Source of the DNA: Tannerella sp.
Lineage (GTDB): Bacteria; Bacteroidota; Bacteroidia; Bacteroidales; Tannerellaceae
Assembly (NCBI GenBank): GCA_031283915.1
Contig: JAITAY010000316.1
Coordinates: 1-9,736 of the forward strand
Direction: 5' to 3'
Length of the DNA: 9,736 bases
Shown here: positions 1-6,748 of the stretch, piece after piece
Layout: the number at the start of each line of letters is the position of its first letter
Numbering within the stretch: the stretch's first letter is position 1
Position numbers and translations under genes: made by a program
Notes under the pieces: model-generated
Database searches by the model: none
What the model was told of the DNA's origin: nothing
Seen by the model: only the letters and a program-made list of their open reading frames with translations

Positions 1-252
1 CAACGGGCACCCGTTACACTTCAACGGGCGCCCGTTACACTTCAACGGGCACCCGGCAAACTTCTACGGGCGCCCGGCAGACTTTAACGGGCGCCCGGCA
101 AACTTCAACGGGCGCCCGGCAGACTTCAACGGGCGCCCGGCAAACTTTAACGGGCACCCGGCAAACTTCAACGGGCGCCCGGCAAAAATTTGCGGACACC
201 CCGCCAAGTTTTCCGGGCCCCGCTCAAAGTTTGCGCGAAGTCCGGTAAAAAA
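1..252. repeat. 21-bp GC-rich tandem repeat (minisatellite), truncated by the window edge
   Basis: Nine clear 21-bp units run head to tail from 1 to 189, with consensus CAACGGGCGCCCGGCAAACT followed by T. Three decaying units follow in the same phase (190-210, 211-231, 232-252). Each good unit is centred on the palindrome CGGGCGCCCG. In unit 2 (22-42) this extends to the perfect 14-bp palindrome AACGGGCGCCCGTT. Variation is limited: GCG/GCA in the centre, GGC/GTT after it, AAA/AGA/ACA near the end. Twenty-one bases is seven codons, so both strands give heptapeptide repeats: AGRPLKF-like on minus, NGRPANF-like on plus. The plus frame is open from base 2 to a TGA at 272-274 and could be the tail of a gene beginning outside the window. 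Units near the left edge are regular and those on the right are degenerate, so the array probably continues to the left. Confidence 0.9.
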
Positions 253-375
253 GAGCGGAAGGAAGGAAAAATGAAAGTGTCCTCCCCCTCGCCACCCCCG
301 TCCCCTTTTCACGGGGAAAAGGGCGGAGCAACGGTTACATCCGCTTAAATCGCTGTCATTCCACTTATTAGTCAT
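64..375 (-). CDS. Doubtful 103-aa reading frame over the repeat; probably not a gene
   Basis: An ATG-initiated frame starts inside the CATTCAT heptamer block and runs left into the 21-bp repeat. Its last 40 or so residues are AGRPLKF-type heptads. It stops only because repeat unit 4 has CTA where other units have CAA or TAA, giving a TAG. The N-terminal half is Arg/Gly/Phe-rich low complexity with no recognisable domain, signal peptide or membrane segment. An equally long open frame exists on the opposite strand, as expected when a stop-free 21-bp unit is repeated. I list it because an automatic caller may report it, but the more likely reading is non-coding repetitive DNA. Confidence 0.15.
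   Translation of the reverse strand: MTNKWNDSDLSGCNRCSALFPVKRGRGWRGGGHFHFSFLPLFFTGLRANFERGPENLAGCPQIFAGRPLKFAGCPLKFAGRPLKSAGRPLKFAGRPLKSAGRP
303..323. repeat. Short inverted repeat, 8-bp arms
   Basis: CCCTTTTC (303-310) and GAAAAGGG (316-323) are exact reverse complements separated by ACGGG. Neither side has a T-tract, so it does not look like a standard intrinsic terminator. It lies between the decayed repeat units and the CATTCAT heptamers and may belong to the same repetitive intergenic block. Confidence 0.55.
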
Positions 376-400
376 TCATCATTCATCATTAATCATTCAT
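373..400. repeat. Four tandem CATTCAT heptamers
   Basis: Positions 373-379, 380-386 and 394-400 read CATTCAT, and 387-393 read CATTAAT, giving a 28-bp tandem heptamer. On the minus strand it is a string of ATGAATG, so it creates several closely spaced ATG codons. Its role is unknown. It marks the right end of the repetitive block at the left edge. Confidence 0.8.
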
Positions 401-746
401 TTGCGCTTCCGGTGCCATTTTTTGAAAAACAAAGATAGGAAATAATTGATTCATATCCGCCCGTTAATCACTTCTGCTGCGCACGGGAAGCATACAGACG
501 TTATTCTTTAATTATATATAAATCCATGGCGGTATATGACAAAAGGCGACTGGAATAATGGGAGGTAACATACAGACAAAAAGGATTAGTAGCCCGATTT
601 CGAAACAAATGGCACATAAACGTACTTGTTAAAAAAAAAAAAATACGGCAGGGATTTGTTTATTCTGAAACAAACGCCGAGGTTATTTGTTACCTTTAGC
701 GGCAGTTATATATTATATTTTTATGTATTTCCTAAAAAAGTGACTT
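401..746. other. Non-coding leader upstream of the secreted-protein gene
   Basis: This AT-rich stretch holds no convincing gene. Visible items are an AT-rich segment near 508-522, a 13-base A run at 631-643, and a possible weak Bacteroidota-type promoter for the 747 gene. For that promoter, TTTG lies at 686-689 and the -7-like TATATTTT at 714-721 lacks the final G, with 24 bases between them, which is longer than usual. A small open frame at 626-868 runs out of phase into the 747 gene and is not supported. No tRNA or riboswitch-like structure was recognised. Confidence 0.5.
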
Positions 747-1808
747 ATGAGAAAAGAAAGATTTTTGATGATTGGAATGCTTGTATGTATGAGCTGTTCG
801 GTATACGGGCAAAAAGCTCCCGGAAGAATGACAGGGATAGATACGGTAGTTTACAAAACCTATCTTGAATGGGGACATACGCCGCTGTATCCCGAATGTA
901 CCACGCGGTATTCGCACAGCGAAGACGGACGGCAGGATACAACACGTTCAACCTGTGGGATGGGGCAGGTGCTCGTGCTTGAATATGATGCGGAAAACAG
1001 ACTGACTGCCGTTTACAGGTCGGAACGTGACGGAAGAGATCCGTTCGTGTTAAATCATTCGTATGAATATGATGCGGAAGGCCGGTTAATCAGAGAAACG
1101 GATCATCACCTTCAACAAACATATGCATACGACCACTCCACGCTGGTTGATACAAACATGGGCTACATATCCGGCAGCGCGGAATATGAGCTGGATGCGG
1201 AAGGCCGTCTGGTCAGGCTAAGCAACAATCCTTCCTCCTGTTTTGTGCGTATACCGTATCCTGTTTTTAATGGTGAATATGACTGTTATTACGTTTTAAA
1301 GAACCGGGCGGATCTGTCCGAGGAGGAAAAGCTCCGGGCGGTAGCCAACGAAACCACGTGGACTTATTTTGAAAACGGCTATGAGGAACACAGCATGAAA
1401 TTGCTTGGCGGCTACGGCGACCAGGCCATGTATAACAGGCAAAAGACGGAATCGTATACCCGGGAACAGGAACGGGGTTATTCGACGGAGAAGCGTCTTT
1501 CCATGCTGTATTACGAAGCGGCTAACAAGTGGGAACTTAAAGACCACGAGGAAACATTTTATTACTCTTCGGACGATCCGGCGCAATATGTACCCGAAGT
1601 GGAAGCGAGTGCGCGGAAAGTCTATGGCGTGTCCGGCGGGATAGCCGTGTCAACGGCGAATGCGGCGACAGAGGAAGTAACGGTCTGGTCTGTTTCGGGC
1701 GCACTGGTACGGCGCGTAACCGTCCGGGCTTCCGCACACCTCCCGCTGGCGAAAGGCTTTTACATTGTGACAGCCGGCCGGGAGGCGTACAAGGTGATTG
1801 TGCGGTAA
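747..1808 (+). CDS. Secreted protein with YD-type repeats and a C-terminal sorting-like tail
   Basis: The 353-residue product begins with a typical signal peptide (basic MRKER, hydrophobic core, likely cleavage near Gly21-Gln22). No clear lipobox is present despite two cysteines in the core. Three YD/RHS-like motifs follow: YDAENRL (80-86), YDAEGRL (108-114) and LDAEGRL (149-155). The middle (about 160-280) is rich in Tyr, Glu and Arg and was not recognised. The last 70 or so residues contain VWSVSGALVRRV and LAKGFYIVTAG, ending AYKVIVR. This pattern resembles the C-terminal beta-sandwich tails of Bacteroidota secreted proteins, including type IX sorting domains and related Bacteroidales tails; which of these it is cannot be settled by eye. 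I infer an exported, possibly surface-attached protein. The A-rich AAAAAAG lies a few bases before the ATG, and the gene ends in TAATAG. Base composition is lower in GC than the dehydrogenase genes. Substrate and function are unknown. Confidence 0.85.
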   Translation: MRKERFLMIGMLVCMSCSVYGQKAPGRMTGIDTVVYKTYLEWGHTPLYPECTTRYSHSEDGRQDTTRSTCGMGQVLVLEYDAENRLTAVYRSERDGRDPFVLNHSYEYDAEGRLIRETDHHLQQTYAYDHSTLVDTNMGYISGSAEYELDAEGRLVRLSNNPSSCFVRIPYPVFNGEYDCYYVLKNRADLSEEEKLRAVANETTWTYFENGYEEHSMKLLGGYGDQAMYNRQKTESYTREQERGYSTEKRLSMLYYEAANKWELKDHEETFYYSSDDPAQYVPEVEASARKVYGVSGGIAVSTANAATEEVTVWSVSGALVRRVTVRASAHLPLAKGFYIVTAGREAYKVIVR

Positions 1809-1819
1809 TAGATTACTTA

Positions 1820-1889
1820 AACCACGGAGACACGGGGGACACAGAGATTTTCCGCTCTCTCCCTCCGTGTTCTCTGTGCCTCCGTGGTT
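1820..1889. repeat. Large imperfect intergenic hairpin, 28-nt arms, dispersed-repeat type
   Basis: The arms are 1820-1847 and 1862-1889, with a 14-base loop. The outer ten bases (AACCACGGAG against CTCCGTGGTT) pair perfectly. Every mismatch further in is a transition: three become G-U pairs in RNA, and the remaining three are A-C mismatches, one at the loop edge. Each arm is itself a quasi-repeat of CACGGAG/CACAGAG. I recall this 'accacggagacac...' composition from many unrelated genomes as a dispersed intergenic element, whose minus-strand reading gives spurious NHGGTENTEG-like peptides; that comparison is from memory. It sits between two convergent genes, 11 bases after the stop of the + gene and about 60 bases after the stop of E1. 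Confidence 0.8.
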
Positions 1890-1901
1890 GGATACCATGA
1901 T

Positions 1902-1934
1902 AAACCGGCCATCCCATTCGGGTACGGCCTTTTT
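1902..1934 (+). terminator. Probable intrinsic terminator for the secreted-protein gene
   Basis: GGCC (1907-1910) and CCC (1913-1915) pair with GGG (1920-1922) and GGCC (1926-1929) around the loop ATTC, with a small AT/TAC internal bulge. Five Ts follow directly (1930-1934), and AAA precedes the stem. On the minus strand the same stem follows the E1 stop by about 20 bases, but the trailing tract there is only GGTTTAT. It therefore fits the + gene better and may act weakly in both directions. Confidence 0.55.
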
Positions 1935-1951
1935 ACAACATACACACTCCC

Positions 1952-4429
1952 TCAAATTCCCTCTTTGGCGCGTCGAAGCTGCTCCGCCGGGGTGAAGTTG
2001 TATTCCGGCACATGCCCCTTGAGCGGCACGATTTTCTCGTGGATGATGTCAATAAAGCTCCGGGGTTGCGGGAAGAAGGCGTATTCCAGTTCGTAGGCCG
2101 GCGTAATCCAGTCGCGCGAACCCAGGACGACGGGCGGTGCGTCGAGGTCGTCGAACGCCAACTCGGTGATGTTGCGTGCCAGGTCGTTCAGGAACGAGCC
2201 GCGTGCCGTTGCATCGCCGGCAATCACGATCCGACCGGTCTTCCTGACCGAGGCCAGCACCTGCTCGTAGTTGAAGGGCACGAGCGAACGCGCGTCGATG
2301 ACTTCGGCGCTCATTCCATATTTTTCCTCCAGTGTCCGGGCAGCCTCCAGCGCACGGTAGAGCGTTGCGCCGATGGTCAGGAACGTGATGTCCCGTCCCT
2401 CGCGCTTGATGTCAGGCTCGCCGAACGGGATTTCGTAGTATCCTCCCGGCACGCCGCCGGCATGGAACTGTTCGCCGATTTCATAGATACGCTGGCTTTC
2501 GAAGAAAATGACCGGATCGGAGCCTTGCAGGGCGGCGTTCATCAGTCCCTTCGCGTCGTAGGGCGTGACGGGGAAGACGACCTTCAGGCCGGGGATATGG
2601 GCGGCCAGCGACGTCCAGTCCTGCGAGTGCTGTGCGCCGTATTTCGAGCCGACCGACACGCGCACCACGACCGGCATTTTCAGGATGTTGCCGCTCATCG
2701 CCTGCCATTTGGGAAGCTGGTTGAAGACCTCGTCGCCGCAGCAGCCGAGGAAGTCGCAGTACATGATCTCGGGCACGACACGACCGCCGCACATGGCGTA
2801 TCCGATGGCCGTCCCGATGATCGCCGCCTCGGCGATGGGCGTGTTGAACAGCCGGTGGTAGGGCAGCGCCTCCGTCAGGCCGCGGTAGACGGCGAACGCA
2901 CCGCCCCAGTCGCGGTTTTCCTCGCCGTAGGCCACCAGCGAGGCATCCCGGTAGAAACGGTCGATGAGCGCTTCGAAGATGCCGTCGCGCAGTTGATACT
3001 GTTTCATTTTCGAGAACGGTTTGCCGTCCCTGTCAAAAGCAAAACGTTCTTTCTGGGCGATTTGCTTTACGCGCGGGTTTTCGGCCAGCGGATGGTTGAC
3101 TTCCGGCGTGGCATCCGAAAAGGAATCGACCGAGCCGTTCGAAAACATCATCGTCCCGAGCCGTTCCGGTTCGCGATGCAGGTCCATACACGGCGAGAGC
3201 GTGTCGTCGATGGCGAGCTTGAACGTCTCGAACATCATGGCTTTCACCTGTTCCCGAATGGCTTCCAGTTCCTTTTCCGTAGCGACGCCGGCGGCTGTCA
3301 GCCCACGCCCGAAACCGGCGATACAGTCCTGTGCCTCCCATGCCTCGGCTTCCTCCTTTGTACGGTATGAAGAGGCATCCGAAGGCGAGTGGCCGCTGTA
3401 GCGGTATGTCAGGACGTCGAGCAGTACCGGTCCTTTTTTCTCCTCCAGCAAGGCCTTTTTCCGGCGGTAAGCGTCGATGACGGCCAGCGGGTTATATCCG
3501 TCGACGCGCTCGGCGTGCATCTGCGCCGGATTGACGCCGGCGCCGATACGGGCGGCCAGGTCGTAGCCCATCGTTTCGCCGCGGGTCTGTCCGCCCATGC
3601 CGTACTGGTTGTTCATGATGTTGATAATGACCGGCAGGCCGCCCCGCATGTCGCCTTCCCAAAGCCGGGTGAACTGATCCATCGCGGCGAAGGAAAGACC
3701 TTCCCAGACGGGGCCACGCGCCATCGAACCGTCGCCGATATTGGCTACGACGATACCCGGCTTGCGGTTGATTTTTTTATAGAGGGCGGCTCCGACGGCG
3801 ATGCTGCCGCTGCCGCCGACGATGGCGTTGTTCGGGTAGATGCCGAAGGGGGTGAAAAAGGTGTGCATGCTGCCGCCCAGCCCCTTGTTGAAGCCGGTCG
3901 TGCGGGCGAATATCTCGGCCAGCGCTCCGTAGAGCAGGAAGCGGATGCCGAGCGCCTTGATGCCGGCGCCGGTGAAGGATTGTTTCACGACGTTGACCGT
4001 GGCGCCGTCCCAGAACTCGTTCATGATGCGTTCGAGTGCGTCGTCGTCGAGTTGCTGGATGGCACGCAGTCCCTTGGCGAGGATCTCGCCGTGGCTGCGA
4101 TGCGAGCCGAAGATGAAGTCGTTGACGTCAAGCGTATAGGCCATCCCTACGGCGGCGGCTTCCTGACCGGCCGAGAGATGTGCGGGGCCGGGGTTGTTGT
4201 ATTCCACACCCTGGTAGGCGCCGGTCGTCTTGACCAGCTGCAACATCGTTTCAAACTCGCGGATGACGGTCATGTCGTGATAGATACGCTTCAGGTCGGC
4301 CGGCGAGAAGTGTTTGCCTGCCAGCTCGTCCTTTATCGTCTGATTGTATTGATTCACCGGAATGGGATTAAAGCTAATCTCACCGGATTTTCTGACCTGT
4401 CCGGGGTCAATGAATTGTACTTTTGGCAT
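1952..4429 (-). CDS. 2-oxo-acid (pyruvate/acetoin-like) dehydrogenase E1, alpha-beta fusion
   Basis: The 825-residue protein joins both E1 subunits, which are often separate. The alpha half (about 45-410) has HRSHG at 110-114, GLGGSMH at 183-189, and the thiamine-diphosphate motif GDG (232-234) to NN (273-274). It also has RYSGHSPSD at 343-351, matching the active-site loop. The beta half (about 485-800) has YGEEN (501-505), NTPIAE (529-534, with the conserved Glu534), HSQ (601-603) and PGLKVVFP (613-620). A linker of about 75 residues joins them. E1 decarboxylates a 2-oxo acid (or cleaves acetoin) and transfers the acyl group to the E2 lipoyl arm in the cytoplasm. HRSHG matches pyruvate/acetoin enzymes better than the YREAG of branched-chain E1s, so the substrate call is an inference. 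A stretch at about 121-178 is roughly 40 residues longer than usual between the HG and GGSMH motifs. The ATG follows an A/T-rich leader without an obvious Shine-Dalgarno site. Confidence 0.93.
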   Translation of the reverse strand: MPKVQFIDPGQVRKSGEISFNPIPVNQYNQTIKDELAGKHFSPADLKRIYHDMTVIREFETMLQLVKTTGAYQGVEYNNPGPAHLSAGQEAAAVGMAYTLDVNDFIFGSHRSHGEILAKGLRAIQQLDDDALERIMNEFWDGATVNVVKQSFTGAGIKALGIRFLLYGALAEIFARTTGFNKGLGGSMHTFFTPFGIYPNNAIVGGSGSIAVGAALYKKINRKPGIVVANIGDGSMARGPVWEGLSFAAMDQFTRLWEGDMRGGLPVIINIMNNQYGMGGQTRGETMGYDLAARIGAGVNPAQMHAERVDGYNPLAVIDAYRRKKALLEEKKGPVLLDVLTYRYSGHSPSDASSYRTKEEAEAWEAQDCIAGFGRGLTAAGVATEKELEAIREQVKAMMFETFKLAIDDTLSPCMDLHREPERLGTMMFSNGSVDSFSDATPEVNHPLAENPRVKQIAQKERFAFDRDGKPFSKMKQYQLRDGIFEALIDRFYRDASLVAYGEENRDWGGAFAVYRGLTEALPYHRLFNTPIAEAAIIGTAIGYAMCGGRVVPEIMYCDFLGCCGDEVFNQLPKWQAMSGNILKMPVVVRVSVGSKYGAQHSQDWTSLAAHIPGLKVVFPVTPYDAKGLMNAALQGSDPVIFFESQRIYEIGEQFHAGGVPGGYYEIPFGEPDIKREGRDITFLTIGATLYRALEAARTLEEKYGMSAEVIDARSLVPFNYEQVLASVRKTGRIVIAGDATARGSFLNDLARNITELAFDDLDAPPVVLGSRDWITPAYELEYAFFPQPRSFIDIIHEKIVPLKGHVPEYNFTPAEQLRRAKEGI

Positions 4430-4481
4430 AATATAATACTTTTAATGTGATTGATTCTGTTCTTTTGCTGTTTCGGGACTA

Positions 4482-4489
4482 CAAAGATA
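4482..4489 (-). promoter_or_regulatory. Bacteroidota -7 box upstream of E1
   Basis: On the minus strand the bases read TATCTTTG followed by T, matching the TAnnTTTG consensus of the Bacteroidota housekeeping sigma factor. The start codon of E1 is 52 bases downstream. The -33 element is unclear: the nearest TTTG (4518-4521) is 28 bases upstream, farther than usual. The box lies in the 132-bp gap after DUF1697, so E1 can probably be transcribed separately from E2-E3. Confidence 0.6.
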
Positions 4490-4561
4490 CCGCTTTATTG
4501 CCGGTTCGCTACGTATTCAAATTGCGTCTCCGGCCTGTTTCCAACATCCTTGTCGCCCTGT

Positions 4562-5113
4562 TTAGCGATTCATTAATTCATTCAGTTTCTTCGTTGTATT
4601 CCAATTTCTGGTGGTTACGTTTCGATAGATGGAGGTTTCCGTGATTTTCGAGAAATAGCTTTTCGTTATTTCGCTTGTCAGGCGCGAGATATACAGCACT
4701 TTTTCTCCCGGCCAGATTTCGTCTACGCCGGTTCGGACTCTCAGTTCTTTGACGGCGTCAGCCGGTTTTAAGGGAGCTATCAGGAACAGCACGTCATAGT
4801 TATATTTTTTCCCGTCATCCCCGAAACCTTCCGGTCGTTTTTCGACAACGTCTTTCATTTCGGACGCTGTGAGCAGGGCTATCGTTATTTTATGACCTAA
4901 TCTCCCGGACAGCGCGTCTTCTATTTTTTGTGATATGGATGTTTTGTCTTCCTCGAAATCGTTGAAGATGACATTTCCGCTCTGGATACAGGTGACCACC
5001 TCCGTAAAATGCAGTTCCCCGAACAATGCCTTTAATTCGCTCATCTTTATAACGTTATTTCCGCCCACGTTAAGCCCGCGCAACAGCGCCACATAGCTGG
5101 TTTTGTCCATCAT
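4562..5113 (-). CDS. DUF1697 family protein
   Basis: The 183-residue product has the hallmarks of the DUF1697 (PF08002) family. The N-terminal signature is YVALLRGLNVGGNNVIKM (7-24), then FTEVVTCIQSGNVIF (36-50) and, near the end, RNVTTRNWNTTKKL (164-177). Length is normal for the family, and no signal peptide or membrane segment is present, so it should be cytoplasmic. No biochemical function is established that I can name. Two adjacent ATG codons open the frame, so the true start may be one codon later; GCGGA directly precedes them. By hand count, bases 4561-5040 are about 45% GC, against more than 60% in sampled lines of the flanking E1 and E3 genes. This suggests a different history. It sits between E3 and E1 on the same strand but is separated from both by 132-252 bp, so a role in the dehydrogenase complex is not implied. 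Confidence 0.88.
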   Translation of the reverse strand: MMDKTSYVALLRGLNVGGNNVIKMSELKALFGELHFTEVVTCIQSGNVIFNDFEEDKTSISQKIEDALSGRLGHKITIALLTASEMKDVVEKRPEGFGDDGKKYNYDVLFLIAPLKPADAVKELRVRTGVDEIWPGEKVLYISRLTSEITKSYFSKITETSIYRNVTTRNWNTTKKLNELMNR

Positions 5114-5365
5114 TCCGCGTTATATTGTGAACATAGTTCCAATTCCATTCAGGCTGGCCGGTCTTCCGATAGCTCTGTAAAAGCTTCCGACGACCGTTCC
5201 CGTAAAGCTTACAATAGCCCTTGAAAGCCGTTAAAACAAGATACCGAATCCGCCGTTCCCTGTTTTTCAGCGGGAGATCCGCCCCACCTTCCCGGAGTCC
5301 GGGAAAAGCGTTTCCGCCCGGAAAACACTCTGGCACAGGCATACCCGGTTTCATCGTCTTCAAAA
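5114..5365. other. Gap between E3 and DUF1697 with two adjacent palindromes
   Basis: No convincing gene is present. TTCCCGGA (5289-5296) and TCCGGGAA (5298-5305) form a 17-bp palindrome with a single central base. A second follows immediately: TTTCCG (5311-5316), CC, CGGAAA (5319-5324). Both share a TTCC...GGAA outline. They lie 40-80 bases past the E3 stop and may help end the E2-E3 transcript, but no T-tract follows on the minus strand, so they could equally be protein-binding sites. A possible weak -7 box (TATCTTGT, minus strand, 5236-5243) could serve DUF1697. Confidence 0.45.
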
Positions 5366-6733
5366 TCAGTGGATGTCGAAAGTAAACACCGTTTCCCGGA
5401 AAATCTCCGAGACGGTCGGGTGGGGAAAGACGATTTCTTCCATCTCCCGGAGCGTCAGTTCCTGTTCGACAGCCATACATGCGCCGTAAATCATCTCGCT
5501 GCACGGGTTACCGATCATGTGCACGCCGAGCACTTCGCCGTAGCGTTCGCCCACAATCACCTTGCACAGCCCGACCCCCCCCTCGTTTTCGGCCACGAAC
5601 CGCCCGGCATACGCCATCGGCAGCCGCGCCACCCGGCAGGCGATGCCCTCGCGTGCCGCCGCTTCTTCCGTCAGTCCCACGCCGGCCACTTCGGGATTCG
5701 TGTATACGACGCCCGGAATGGCGTTGTAGCGCATCACGTCCGGCCGTCCGGTCAGGTTGTTTATCACCACTTCACCCTCGCGACTGGCCGTGTGCGCCAG
5801 CATCGAGAAGCCGGTAATGTCGCCGGCCGCGTAGACGTTGGGGATGTTGGTGCGCATCCGGTTGTCCGTCTTCACGCCGCCGCGGGTACGTTCGACGCCC
5901 AGCGTTTCAAGGCCGACGCCCCCGGTGACAGCCCGGCGCCCGACGCTGACGAGTATCTTTTCGCCTGTGGCCGATGCTGTCGCGCCTTCCGGCGTGAGGT
6001 ACATCACTTCGCTGTTCCTGACTTCGGTCACCTTGCAGGAAAGCCGGAAGCGGATGCCTTTTTGGGTATACACGTCGCGCAGCATGGCGCTGATTTCGCC
6101 GTCCAGCCCGCCCAGGATCTCGGGCAGCATCTCGATGACCGTCACTTCCGTCCCGAGACGGTTGTAGAAGCTGGCAAATTCCATCCCGATGACGCCGCCG
6201 CCGATGATGACCAGCGATCGGGGCTGTTCCCTGAGCGCCAGTATCTCGCGGTTGGTGAGGACGATGTCGCCGGCTTCGCGGATGCCCGGAATGGGCGGCA
6301 CGAAGGCTTCCGAGCCGGTGCAGAGCAGCAGGTCGCGTGCGCGGAACGTCTCGCCGTTGCACGCGATTTCGATGCCGTCGGTCGAACGGCCCCGTATTTG
6401 CGCTTCGCCTCTGACCACCTGTATGCCGTGGGCTTTCATCTTCGCCCCGATACCGGCTACGAGCTTCTTAATCACCTTGTTCTTGCGGGCGATGATCCGG
6501 TCGAAGTCGAACGTGACGTCCGAGGCACGGATGCCGTATTTGTCGCCATGAACGGCATAGTCGTATACTTTGGCGCTGTAGAGCAGCGTCTTGGTGGGTA
6601 TGCAGCCTTCGTTCAGGCACACGCCGCCCAGTTCGCGTTTTTCAAACAGGACGACGCTCAATCCTTTGGCTCCGGCGCGTTCTGCGGCTACGTAGCCGGC
6701 CGGGCCTCCTCCGATAATTGCCAAGTCTTTCAT
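5366..6733 (-). CDS. lpdA: Dihydrolipoamide dehydrogenase (E3)
   Basis: This 455-residue flavoprotein reoxidises the dihydrolipoyl group of E2 and passes electrons through FAD to NAD+. The N-terminal FAD site is GGGPAG (8-13). The redox disulfide motif is GGVCLNEGCIPTK (36-48), with Cys39 and Cys44. The NAD site is GGGVIGMEF (178-186), and a second FAD contact lies at AAGDITG (302-308). The C-terminal interface domain carries HPTVSE (438-443), with the catalytic His438 and Glu443. Length and all key residues are normal. The ATG lies 15 bp after the E2 stop, which indicates co-transcription and a shared complex. The symbol follows common use; other 2-oxo-acid dehydrogenases and the glycine cleavage system can share an E3, so it need not be dedicated to this complex. 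Confidence 0.96.
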   Translation of the reverse strand: MKDLAIIGGGPAGYVAAERAGAKGLSVVLFEKRELGGVCLNEGCIPTKTLLYSAKVYDYAVHGDKYGIRASDVTFDFDRIIARKNKVIKKLVAGIGAKMKAHGIQVVRGEAQIRGRSTDGIEIACNGETFRARDLLLCTGSEAFVPPIPGIREAGDIVLTNREILALREQPRSLVIIGGGVIGMEFASFYNRLGTEVTVIEMLPEILGGLDGEISAMLRDVYTQKGIRFRLSCKVTEVRNSEVMYLTPEGATASATGEKILVSVGRRAVTGGVGLETLGVERTRGGVKTDNRMRTNIPNVYAAGDITGFSMLAHTASREGEVVINNLTGRPDVMRYNAIPGVVYTNPEVAGVGLTEEAAAREGIACRVARLPMAYAGRFVAENEGGVGLCKVIVGERYGEVLGVHMIGNPCSEMIYGACMAVEQELTLREMEEIVFPHPTVSEIFRETVFTFDIH

Positions 6734-6748
6734 ATCTCTATCAATGAT

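Noticed and set aside
1..252. CRISPR array
   Set aside because: The 21-bp units are directly adjacent with no unique spacers, and no cas gene is present.
626..868. Plus-strand 80-aa frame overlapping the start of the secreted-protein gene
   Set aside because: It is out of frame with a well-supported signal-peptide protein, begins at the A13 tract and shows no domain.
747..1808. RHS-type polymorphic toxin
   Set aside because: Only about three YD motifs occur, with no RHS core shell, no toxin-like C-terminus and no neighbouring immunity gene.
1650..1955. Minus-strand 101-aa frame containing NHGGTENTEG
   Set aside because: It reads through the 1820-1889 hairpin and into the 3' end of the secreted-protein gene on the wrong strand. 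The peptide is a by-product of the repeat.
2012..4450. Two long + strand open frames (2012-3370 and 3389-4450) opposite E1
   Set aside because: They are antisense shadows of the E1 gene, whose thiamine-diphosphate and beta-subunit motifs leave no doubt about the coding strand.
5070..5354. Possible small minus-strand gene of about 94 residues in the E3-DUF1697 gap
   Set aside because: It overlaps the start of DUF1697, has no recognisable domain and runs through the palindromes. A remnant of a gene cannot be excluded, but nothing supports it.
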